NCBI GenBank assembly: GCA_958510875.1
Contig: OY294067.1
Coordinates: 145,332,940-145,396,939, forward strand
Length of the DNA: 64,000 nt
Direction: 5' to 3'
DNA from: Endomychus coccineus
Lineage: Eukaryota > Arthropoda > Insecta > Coleoptera > Endomychidae
Part shown: piece by piece, positions 11,101-21,954 of the stretch
How positions within the stretch are numbered: the stretch's first letter is position 1
Layout of the letters: each line of letters opens with the position of its first letter
The notes under the pieces: generated by a model
What the model was told of the DNA's origin: nothing
What the model saw: only the letters and a program-made list of their open reading frames with translations
Database searches by the model: none
Translations under genes and position numbers: made by a program

Positions 11101-12390
11101 TTTCAGAGTTCGAAAACAGTTCACAATCCTTCATAAAACATTGAACTTTTTTAGGATTCTTAGTTCTCGAAAGTTTATTCCGAAAACTGAAAACTATCAA
11201 CGCAGTTTGGATTTTCATTCTAACATAAGCTTTCTGCTTCTGATAATATACAGAATCTTTAATGTGACTTAATTCAGTAATGTTTGAATATGTGATGATC
11301 TCAGTCAATGCAATGCGAAAAATTATCAAGCTAAATCATGAGTACCCCCAAATCGCGTGATATTCCATATTGAGTTCCGATTCCATAATGTTCCTCCGAC
11401 TAATGTGGCGTTAAGAAAATGGTGAAACTACTACCGCAATTTTTTGACTATGTATTCTATATTTTGTCTGGATTGTAATTACATACCCTTCAAACAATTT
11501 TTCTGAATTATATGTTACAATCCACTTATTATAGCATCAAGATTCGACATGCAACACTATGCTAATGTAATTGAATTAGGTAAATTACTTTGAATGGTGT
11601 ACGACAGGAAGTTATAAAATTACACTGGAAATGCAAGTCTCACCCTGCAGAGAATATCACTTATTGTGCTGAATTGTGTTGAGTAAATTAAATGTCGAAG
11701 ATGAACTTGTCAAACATTTGACATTTTTCACCCCAGATGGAGATGATTATGAAACATTATAAGAGCGTGATTTTTTCTCAGACATTAATTCGTAACATGT
11801 GAATTTATGTTTATTCCAGCTCTTTCTTGTTGACCTATTGGAAATATTCGTTTTTCTTGGAGTTTGATATGAAAACTATCTTAGAATTTTCCTCAAATTC
11901 CCATTAAAAGAATTGTTCGGAATATTGAATGTGCAAGTTCCTTATTTATTTTTAAAATGAAGTGGCCAATCAGTCATTAGCCTAGTATTAGAAGTAGATT
12001 TGTGATATCGATATCATATCTTAGTCGTAGATACTGTTTTTACCTGGTGATGACAGTACAAGACTAATACGGCTCTACTCTCAATCTTATTTGAATAAAT
12101 TGGATAGAAGGAAAATTAAAATTATTTGAGCATATATCATAAGCAATATTTTTCCAAATTATTATTATAAATAGATCAGATCTGAGGTCAAAGTTACCTA
12201 TATAAGCTCTTGAATGAATACAATGAGAAAAAAAAGAATGAAAATCTACACTATTAACAGGAGGTAAGAGCACATTTTTCAGGCATCGTATATGTTTTTG
12301 AACTGTTTTTGACACTGTGACGATAAATCATTACAGCCTTGTGAAACTGATTTACGTGATGTCGTGTGAAAATTTCTTTTTTTTTAGCTT
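11101..12390. other. AT-rich sequence, nothing recognised
   Basis: Only short AT-rich frames occur, including 11030-11329 minus, whose 5' part overlaps the end of LINE relic B in another frame. I saw no motif, repeat boundary or RNA gene. Confidence 0.5.
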
Positions 12391-12399
12391 AAGGTGATG

Positions 12400-13070
12400 T
12401 CCACGAAGTCTAGGGTTCGGGTTAAATTTGAACATAGCTGTAAGATCAATGGCAACCGGAAGACATTTGGGTTGCTCATCGGTGAACGAACTTGATTCGA
12501 TCTTGATCCCTTTTTAGTTCCGGGTTCAAACATGAACCAGCAACAGAACAACAGAAGCGGATCAAGAAGCCCGCTATGAACAAGAGTAGTGAAGGTGAAA
12601 GAATCGTCGCCTTCAACACAAAAAGATCTTTTGTTCGAAAATTGTGGGATCCATTTCAGCAGCTTCCCTCGAAAACCGGTGTGGTCTAGTTGAGTAAGTA
12701 GTCTCTCATGAGGGACTTCATCAAATGCATCCGAAAATCCAGTTAATATGGTATCAGTAGCCTGCTTGACATCTAGGGCAAGTGACCATTCGTTAACACA
12801 TCGTAGAAGAGTGGGGGCACTACCAAAGTCCTGCTACAAATCCATGCTGTTGATTGAGGATTATTTCATGAATCATTGAGAACCAGGCTGATGTGGCGGT
12901 AATAGTCACAGGCCAATTTACCGCCCTTTTAGTAGATGGCAGTAACGGACGCGAAAAAAATTGGATGGTCGACAGAATAGTGGCATGATCCGATTTTTCA
13001 ATTGGTGAAACGATTTTTGGTTCAGTCAGTAGCATTGATTCATTATTCATGACAAGGTCCAAAGTTCAAG
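12400..13070 (-). pseudogene. Jockey/CR1-like LINE relic: endonuclease end plus partial reverse transcriptase
   Basis: Minus frames carry LDLVMNNESMLLTEPKIVSP followed by KSDHATI (13060-12980), the C-terminal Asp-His block of an apurinic-type endonuclease. A direct jump leads to PVTITATSAW and LNQQHGFVAGL (about 12910-12830), reverse transcriptase fingers. The next block is TDTILTGFSDAFDEVPHERLL (12760-12700), normally TDF.KAFDKV.H, and then LDHTGFRGKLLKWI and a weak SGLLDPLLLF (normally SGVPQGSVLGPLLF). The catalytic YADD lies in a part I could not recover. The mid-region between endonuclease and fingers is deleted. Confidence 0.8.
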
Positions 13071-14899
13071 AAGATCGATTGCTCAACTAACATATTTGAG
13101 TGTGATTTCAGGGTGGCATTGTATTTTACTAATCCAGCAATTAGAGTGCTTCTGGTGTTTTTTATAGAAGAAATATCATCAGCCATTGTAGTTAGCATTT
13201 CATTCAACTGATCCATAGAAGCTGAAAACTGGTCATTCGAATACTATAGCATTTTCTTTTGTACTTGACCGAGTGACCTCCTAATTGCTTCGAAGGATTG
13301 CCATATTGATTGCATGCTTGACCAATTGTTGTTTTGTTCTTCAATATAATCCAGATCAGTGGTGTTTAAATTGAGACAGGATGCATGAATAACGTTTTTA
13401 CATGTTTCCAGTTATATAAGTAAAACGACTGTTTAGGCACGTATAGGGAGTGTGTATATTGGTAGACTGAGAAGTTTATTATATGTAAGAAACTGTGATT
13501 ACTATTTACTTTTGCACAGGTTTAATGAGAAGTTGAGCATATGTGAGGAGAATTCATGGTGTAAAGTTCGATAGACTAGCTTGCGACGGCAGTGAGATAT
13601 TTAAGATGATAAAAAAGAAAAAAAGAAATAATAATAATCAGATGGTAAACTAACATCGATAGGCTCAGTATAATTAACAATTGACACCAACATCACCGTT
13701 TGGAGATAGTAAAATTGATACACTAATATCAGCTGACATCCTTCACTTGATTTATATCCAGTAAGTTTAGTAATGATGAACGGTTTGATGTCCGTATGAT
13801 TCGACATATCGCCGATGTAACTCGTTTAGTTCTGTCTATAGTTTTCCTCACGTCAGGTAGTCGGATAGCTAGTATTGTATGCTCACGTTTATGTGGGAGA
13901 ATAAATCGAATTTCTCCAACCAATTACCCGAACATACCTCATTCTATTCGAATGAGAATGTAAAATTAATGATCTGTCAAAGTGTTCCCATATAATTGCA
14001 AGGATTCCAGTTCGACCAAGTGGATGGATTAGCAAACGTGAATATTTTCAATAATCACTTCTCAGCAAAAAACGTGGGAACATTCTAGATACAAGATAAT
14101 AATCAAGTGTAATGATCACTCTGTAGAGTCGTTAGAAGGGAAAGATTGTTTGAAAAGCAGATTTTCAATAAATCTCAATGAACAGTGAGTATAATAATTT
14201 TAAAGGATATCGTTTTGAAGCACAATCAGTTTGTTACTAATTAATTTGGAATCACACAAGACTTAAGATTCAACTCAATGAAGTTATGGGATCTATTAAT
14301 GAAGTGGTGTAATTTGGTGATGCTCTTTCACATGTCTTTCATTACATTTCTGTCCATTTGTTTCCAATTCCATGATTAATTACATGCTCTTCTCCAGGTA
14401 ATCTCTGGAAGAATTACCGGAATTCTAAATTCCATTATTATAATGATTTTCCTCTCTCAAAAGTGGCAAACTTTCTTCTCAAAACTATTAGAAGTTTTAC
14501 TAAACATGATCAGCTGTTCCAAAGCGAAGTACTTGGTGCTCGTAAGCACTGTGCTTGCAAGTACTATCTTCAACCAGTCCTTAGTGCTTAGGATTCCGAG
14601 CATCTAACGAAAAGACACTGCAGTGCTACGAAACATTTATGGAACTAAGGATTACGTCACTCCTATCTAGCTTGATCAATTGATATAGTTTGATAACTGA
14701 AACTATGTGTAACAATTGATTTGTTAACGTTTAGTTTCCTGTATTCTGTTGAAGACGAATTTTATATGATGTTATTGATAATAAGAAGTAAATACTCTCA
14801 TCCACTAAACATACTGTTACAGTACTGATGACCTTTTTGCTACCAAGAAACCATCTTCATAGTAAACTAAATTTGGAATCAAAATTTGTCTGCTTATAT
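13071..14899. other. No gene recognised
   Basis: Minus frames at 13601-13923 have no motif I know. The stretch 13090-13420 may be degraded linker sequence of the adjacent LINE, since it lies upstream of it on the same strand and contains a helical frame (QSIWQSFEAIRRSLGQVQKKM), but this is weak. The rest is AT-rich. Confidence 0.4.
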
Positions 14900-16260
14900 A
14901 ATATTTGGAGATAATACCGTAAAACAGAGGCTACCCTCAGGTGAAGATAAATCGGATGAATGTCTTTCCCTTAATTCTTTCCCATCTCTCCTCAATTACC
15001 TTAATATTTGTCCGTAATGTATTTAAAAAGTATTAAGCTTTATTGAGAAATGTTGTGACCTGTATTCTACAATGTCCTGTTAACTCTGATTTCTTACCAT
15101 TATTTTTCTTTATATGGGCAAAATGTTTTTCATATCGAGTTCAAATGTTCCTCCTGGTTTGACTCACATACCACTTCAAACACGAATCACAAACGATTAT
15201 TTGAATCCCGGACATGTTGAAGTCGGAAACTTTATCAAACGTGTTGGCTAGACTGTTTTGTAGCTTGTTCTCACATAGATGAGTGAATCTTTAAAATTTT
15301 ATTGAAATATTTGAATGTGGTGACTCTAATTTGGTAAGTTGCGTTCCGAATTCCTTTTTGTTTAAAAATCAGATTATTGATGAAATATTCGCTTAGGTAA
15401 ATATTGGCCAAAAAATGATAGTGTTTATTTATAGTAGTTGTTAGTTTCACCCCATACATAAAGACGTGAGGATCACATATTCTGTGCCGTTTGTATCGGG
15501 GGTTTTAATGATCGAAAGCTTTTTCTTCAGAATGTTTATCGACTCACGGATTGGAGTATTTGAAAATAGTGAAACAACCATCAAATGAAACGAGAGTAAC
15601 ACCAGGCTCAAGTTTGGAATCCTTCAATTTTGTAATTTGTTCCAAAACTTGAAACTAATTCCAAAATTTGTTGGTTTTTCAACGCAACCAACTAACCAAA
15701 TTGGACTCGCTACCTTCAACTAATTGAATAAAATTTTCACTTTACATCCTCCAGTAATTAATAAATTCCATAATTTGGTCTTCAAATTCTGAAATACAAC
15801 AGATTTATATATGTAAGAACAATTTTATGGGAAACACCTTAGATAAAGACTGCGACAAATCGTGGATATACAAAATCGAGCGTGAGTCTTGTTCGGGATG
15901 CTCTCTGGGTCAAACTAGAAGGAATATCTCAACTAGCCCATATGAAGAAGAATAAAGGTGAGCGTTTGTCGAATATTTTTCGAATACAGTTCACACCATT
16001 TTTCGAGAAAGTTTATCACTTTTGAAGCACAACACGGACAAATATCTAGGTAATTTATAAGGGATGAACATGCGTGAACGAAAAAGTAGTTTATCAAATT
16101 TCGATCTATCTCCAGCTGAGGGTGACCCTTTGTTTGCATTATTATCCCCAAACAGTATTCGAACATGCCCATTTTGATTCCTAATTTAGTTATCTTTGAT
16201 GATGGCACTTGGTTGCCGAAAGTTTCTCAGTAGTTTAACAGTATTCTTAGTGGATAGGGC
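14900..16260 (-). mobile_element. Penelope-like element relic 1 (GIY-YIG endonuclease end)
   Basis: The minus strand at 15250-14960 reads SGIQIIVCDSCLKWYVSQTR followed by RNI, a stop, then TRYEKHFAHIKKNN. This is the GIY-YIG nuclease of Penelope-like elements (IYK..C..C...YVGQTgR....R..EH). The same block recurs at 33.5-33.8 kb and, more distantly, at 60.7-60.9 kb. Upstream on the same strand, 16240-15933 shares DNA with the region next to the reverse transcriptase of relic 2 (TTAGTGGATA[A/G]GG on plus). Stops are frequent, and the reverse transcriptase core is not recognisable here. Confidence 0.65.
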
Positions 16261-17867
16261 TGATTATCTTCTATTTATGATGTTATTGATCTTTATATTT
16301 CATTATTCGGAAATGATAACGTGAAGAAACTCATTTAAAATATTGGAGTTTGTTCTACGAAAAAATTCTCATATCCGTCGACTTTTTATTTCAATTATCT
16401 TTTTTGGGGGTTATTCTATGTTTTCAGGATGTGCCAAGAAATTGTTATGACAACTGAACTTTCTCAGATGAGGATGCTTGATTTTGATTTTTTTCTGGAT
16501 TCTGCATGAAAGATATATCTCATGTTATATTATATGAGGTTGAAATAATATGTAAGCACTGATATTTGAGTGAATTTTTACAGCTTCTTTATATTTTTTC
16601 TTCAAAATGGTAGATCTCAGGTGTAGAGCATAAAATATGTTTCGAATTTTGAGCTGAATTTATGACATAAATATAAAAGTAAGCAGATAGTCACAATCTA
16701 TTTTTGTATATAATATGCTTTGTATGTAAAATGATATATGAAGAATGTTTAAAATAAAAATTAGTTTCTCTTATTTAACAATGTCATTTCAGTTGCTTAA
16801 TTTGTTTTTGGAACACCTTATACATAAGATATTCTCAAAAATGAACCAACTTAATTTAAAAATCGAAGTATTCGAACGTTTTTCGGCAAAAAAACACCAA
16901 CATCTCAAATGAATTTGTTCAAACCTCCAAATTCTCACTGTTTGTTCAATATATCCTTACCATTCCTCGTTTGATTGTGTTGAATGTATTAATTTACAAT
17001 ATTATATGAATAAAGTTTTAGTTTTGAAGTACACTAGCGTGCGCTGCGAATCGTATTTACTCCACCACACCATTTTATTTATTGCCACACTCAAAAATAA
17101 TAATTAATTTACCAAAAAAAATTATTTCCTCTTTTATTTGAATCAAATTATCCGTCACAGCAATCCTATTCCAAAAAGTAATTTGACTGTCAACAGTCTC
17201 ATCCTTTCGAAAATTGGTTAGGGCTTGGTGCTCGCTGATTCGTAACAATTTTTGAAAATGCTTGCTTAGTGCTCGGCACAGCTCTGTTGACACCAAAATT
17301 TGAAGAGGATGATTCTCGAATTGATGTAGCTTATTCAATTTGATATTCACCTCAACCTTTTGGGTAATATGGAATAGTTTCGCTCATTTTTTGACAGCCT
17401 TATTCAGTCTTCAACCATGAAATAAGCATGACACACAAAATATGAAGATTACCAAACATTTACTATCTCTAAAGTCGTTTGTTGCCAATTTGCGCGGAAG
17501 TAACTGTTGATAATATATGAGCAGTCTGTTTCCTGAGAATAATCAGGGGAGGGACATGGGAGAGATAATGATATTCTTCCAAAAACTATCACTTCCAACC
17601 AATTTTGTCTACAGTGCATTCGATTTCTGCATGAAGTCCATCATTAAACTTCGATAAATGTGTGTTACAATCTTTTTCATATTAAATTATGTTGCACATC
17701 TATTTCCACTACACACCTCGTGTTATAATCAATCGATTCGTCGGTACACTCGTGATAAACGACGTCTCTAAGGGGAATAATCGATTCATGACTGGAATCG
17801 CATTATATTTATAAATGATCTAATATCTCTCCAGAGGTTCATATTCACAAAAATATAGGAATTGATA
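16261..17867. other. AT-rich sequence, nothing recognised
   Basis: Frames such as 17075-17350 minus have no known motif. Long AT runs dominate from 16.3 to 17.1 kb. I saw no repeat ends. Confidence 0.5.
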
Positions 17868-17942
17868 GACCAAAGTGGTGCAATTGGACAACACATTGTA
17901 CTAGATACCCATGGATGAGGGTTCGAATCCTCGATATGGTTC
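17868..17942 (+). repeat. tRNA-like sequence (tRNA pseudogene or SINE head)
   Basis: A perfect B-box (GGTTCGAATCC, 17920-17930) follows an A-box-like TGGTGCAATTGG (17877-17888) at a spacing close to that of tRNA genes. The ends GACCAAA and TATGGTT can pair as an acceptor stem with one mismatch. The T-stem and anticodon stem do not fold well, so it is not a working tRNA. A tRNA-derived SINE head or a decayed tRNA is the likely explanation. Confidence 0.45.
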
Positions 17943-18204
17943 AATTTCCACGTTTATGCATCTTGATAATCCTATGTTAATAATATCTCCGTAATTTAGG
18001 GAATTCAATGTATATCTCGTCTATATAAATTGCATGATTGACATCTTTGAAATGTTTGTACGATACGTTTCGAATTTATTCTTGGTACTAGTTTTTTCTT
18101 TTAAATTCGTTCCTTGACTTTTCGATGATTAATTTTTTTCTTAGTCAAAAATTGATGAATTTTCCTTGTTTCATTTCATGCAAGGGATACGGGGGGTGGT
18201 AGGG

Positions 18205-19560
18205 CAACTTATGATAATAATGATAATGCTTTATTGACATGAAAGAAATTCCAGCATAGTCAACGATGAAGTAATAATACAATATCAAAACCAATTCCAA
18301 GAGTTATAATAAGCAATGAGTTTGTTCTGAAAGGTATGATCGAATGATATTCAAGCATATATCTCTTATATCATCAGATTCCATCCTAGTTGAAAGTACC
18401 CTATAGTTAATGAAGTCGAAAGCTATGGACAAATCAAAAAATCTTTCAGATACCTCATTTTTCCAATCAGTTTGGGAAAATGGGATTTTGAGTCGTGAAA
18501 TTGAGTAGGTGCTCGAATCGAATCAAAAGTTATGCCAACCTTTCCTTTGTTGTCAAACCACAAAAAGTAAAAACTGTTTGTCCTTGTGTCACGCATTGAT
18601 AAAACAGATCTCATGAATCGAAGAATCGACGGGGAAGCGGTCGGAAATACAATCAGCAAATGCAAAGTGAAATAAAAATGAATTCCATGTTAGAATCAAT
18701 ACAAGATATTTTTTTTCTCCGTGTTGAGCAGTGACACGGATATTAGTTCAAACTGTTCACCAATCGATTCGTCGAATCGCGAGATCTGTCTTATCTATGC
18801 TTTCAGGTAGATGGTGTTGGAATATCTTGGCTCTACAAATATTTCATAATTTGGTAGTTATAACTCTGCCGGAGATGTTTGATTAGTAACATCGTCTGGC
18901 TCATTCCACAGATGAGTTGGGAAGGAAAAAAAAACAGCTGTCTTGTACTAATGGACGTGTTGTCACTATAAAACCTGGAGTTCCAGAACTTTAACTTTCG
19001 ATTCGAACAAGAAATTTGTTTTGATTTCATTTGAATATGCTCCGTTTTGAGGATGTGGCACTGAGATGACCTCTTCCTTATTTATTGGGATATAACCGCT
19101 CATAACGGATTGTTCAATGATATTGTTTGTTACAAATGAATTACTGGAATGCAAATTGCTGGAACCTTTGCTTTTTTTATTAGATGGTACCATATTGACA
19201 TGAAGTTAAGACTCATGAATGACATTCAATCAAATGGCAGATTCTGGAGGATACTGCAATTGAGCAATAGGATTTTGAGATATTTCGGTAACTTCTCCAG
19301 GTCCTCTAGTGGCTCTAGATGATGAATTGATCATACCACTGTTGGTCGTGTGATGATAGTATTCAGGTCTGATCATAGTTTTTCACTTTAATCATTTTAT
19401 CCTCATGTTATTAATTGCTTCGTTCATGGCTGAAATAATAGTCTTCATCTCAGATTTAATGAGGTTGGTGATCTTCCAGTTAATTGCACATCTAGGTCAC
19501 ATTATCGGCGTCATCATTTATTTTACGTATCATTCAGTTACGTAAAATATCATTCAGTTA
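18205..19560 (-). other. Possible LINE remnant (unrecognised coding-like part and microsatellite-type 3' end)
   Basis: On the minus strand the lower end reads TGTCAATAAAGCATTATCATT then ATTATCATAAG (about 18215-18245). An AATAAA followed by short ATT/ATC repeats is the style of 3' end seen in the LINE at 33.25 kb. Upstream on the same strand, 19560-18966 holds near-continuous reading with few stops (INWKITNLIKSEMKTIISAM; later PINKEEVISVPHPQNGAYSN) that resembles ORF1-type coiled and linker sequence but matches nothing I can name. The link between the two parts is inference. Confidence 0.3.
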
Positions 19561-19959
19561 TAAATAATTGATTGTTTCTTTGATAGGACGCTCCGTAGTT
19601 GTAAGTCCTGAGTAACTCTGGCATGAAGCTACTCCATATTCGTCATAGTATTATTTATCTTCTCATGTAATAGATAGCATTGACAATAAACCTTCTACCT
19701 TCTCAATAATTTACTGCAGTTTTCCGAATCTACTTCAACTGGATCTGTGAGCTTGAAAAGGCGTTGCGCAATGTTAGTGTGTGGAGAGCAGTAACATCGA
19801 ATATGGTTATTGGGTCCCTCCTTCGATGGGAATATAGTATATGTAGTTGAGTTATTGCATAATGAAAATGCCTAATGATTATGCGATGGCTTATATTCCT
19901 TCTATTTTTTTAGTTTCTGCATATTTTCAACGAGATGCGTTCCATGCAACTACGCTTAC

Positions 19960-20060
19960 ATTGCCCCCTTGCCCCCACATTTTTAATCCATTGTTCTCAA
20001 AAAGTTGGCCTCCACGATCACAGGATTTAATTATGTGAGTCTTTTGGCGGTGTGGAATTT
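19960..20060 (+). pseudogene. Scrap of mariner-like transposase (third catalytic block)
   Basis: The plus frame ends in SKSWPPRSQDLIM followed by a shifted TGTGAGTCTTTTGGCGG. This resembles the WPPRSPDLTPCDFFLWG block around the last catalytic Asp of mariner-like transposases. Nothing else of the element is recognised nearby. The LINE 3' end that begins at 20245 lies just beyond it. Confidence 0.45.
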
Positions 20061-20547
20061 TGGAAAAAGGGTTTCACAGTACTAAAGTGGACAATTTGAG
20101 CCACCTAAGAAAGAAGATCCCAGTTTTTGTAAGCAGTATCGCATAGTGCAATGGAACCTGCACTCCATCGTATTCAAAATATGTTCTGTCAATGCTATCA
20201 TTCTTCTTTGTATGAATAATGAGTTGAAGTTCATGGATGAATTTTTTTATATGATGTTTGTAATGTTTGTAATGTTTATTTCCTGAAATTGAATACAATA
20301 CAATACAACAGTTGATATTACAATAAACAAGGGAGATATCCACCTAAGTAAAAACTTGTTGGTGGTTTTTGACATAATAAAATAATAACAATAAAGTAAT
20401 AACAATATTGAGAAGCGAGTATGATAATATAACAATAATTTAACTTTCAATGATGGAATGGATTTTCTTCCTTTCAATCTGAAATATATATTGCTTGAGG
20501 TATTTCTTGGATAGCTTTCCATTTTTTATTTCGATTATGTTCTGCGG

Positions 20548-21946
20548 TTAGGTGTGGAAAATTTTTGGAGCTAAGTAATCTAAACTTCGCTGGCCTTTTT
20601 GTGTTGCCCGAAAGGGTACTTGGTAAAAGTTTTGATTCAAACGGGTATTATAGTAATGGGAAACCAATTTTGTGCTATCCGTTCTAAAGTGTGTCCTAAT
20701 GGCAACTTTCGAATAAAACAATTGTCTAATGTCGAGAATACGTAGTTCTCTGAATAATCTGTCCGAAGGATATCTAGTTGGCTTGCGGAATAACATTTTT
20801 GAGATCCGCTTTTGCAAAGTACTGAGGTCACGTACTTGGGTGCGAAGTAGAACGTTTTCAAGTCCTTTCCTTCAAAAATGTCTCTGATATAACGTAGTTT
20901 GTATAAGAGGTATCTTAATCTTCTTATCAATGTAGCCATATGTTTGTTCCATCGTAAATGATGATCGATCGTTAGTCCGAGGTATGTGATTTTGATTACA
21001 GATCTGATAGCTAAGTCAGTATTATGAATTTTTAATATGTCGAAGACGGGTAGTTTATCTTTATAACAGGCGAAGGGTAAGTAAACTGTTTTGCTGATGT
21101 TAAGCGTAAGTAGGTTATGTTTATACCAATCAATTATAATTTTCATATCATTCTCTATTTTATTTTTTAGATTTACCCAGGAAACATCTTCATAAAAAAC
21201 GGCATTATCGTCAGCGAATGCAGTGATATCACCCTCAGTTTCCAATTCAAGTAAGTCGTTAATAAAAATGAAGAATAAAATTGGTCAGAAAACTGTTCAT
21301 TGGGGAACTCCACAATCAATTGTCTTAAAAGCGCTCTTTTCACTATTGGTTAGTACACATTGTTTTCTGTCTCGAATAGCTCTTCATCAGATCAAGAACA
21401 ATGCCTCTAATACCGATCACCTCCAATTTCTTTAATAATAAATCGTGGGATACCGTATCAAAGGCTTTTCTTATGTCGATGAATACACATATAGATTTTT
21501 TCCAGTGTCTAGACTGTTATAGATCTTGGGTATCAAGTTATTAATGGCATCTTCGGTGCTTTGACCTTCTTTGAAACAGTACTGTTTGGTCGATAGAAGC
21601 CTGCTTATGGTTAAGTAAGAGGTCAGTCTTTTCTTTATAATTTTCTCAAATATTTTAGATATGTTTGATATTAGCGAGATTGGCCGGTAATTCTCCATCT
21701 CTAAATTATCCCCTTTTTTGAAAATTTGTTTAACCATAGCATTTTTGAATTGAGTAGGACACTGTCCCTTTTCCATTATGTTGTTTATTATAAAAGTTAA
21801 TGGAGCAGAAATTTCGCTACACACATGTTTTAGCACATCAACTGAGATACCGTCCAGTCCATTAGCTATCCCATTTTTTAATGAATGTATTACGTGTGTC
21901 GCTTCATTTATGTCCGTTGAAAATAAGAACATCGTATGTTATGAGT
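20548..21946 (-). pseudogene. LINE ORF2, reverse transcriptase and C-terminal part (minus copy)
   Basis: From 21932 down: INEATHVIHSLKNGIANGLDG (fingers), FKNAMVKQIFKKGD, ENYRPISLISNISKIFEK and KQYCFKEGQSTEDAI. Next, after a frameshift near 21470, come FIDIRKAFDTVSHDLL and a damaged CGVPQ*TVF*PILFFIFIND. The frame opens again at 21245 with ITAFADDNAVFYED, the palm catalytic FADD, intact. The thumb (KITYLGLTIDHHLRWNKHM) follows, then after another frameshift the tail RISKMLFRKPTRYPSDRLF and QRSLDYLAPKIFHT. At least three frameshifts and several stops are present. Confidence 0.85.
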
Positions 21947-21954
21947 GTCTTATA
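21947..21954. repeat. Target-site duplication of the hAT, left copy
   Basis: GTCTTATA lies directly against the left end of the hAT and is repeated exactly at 24546-24553. Eight bases is the standard hAT target duplication. It confirms the element's ends and that the LINE was the target. Confidence 0.95.
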
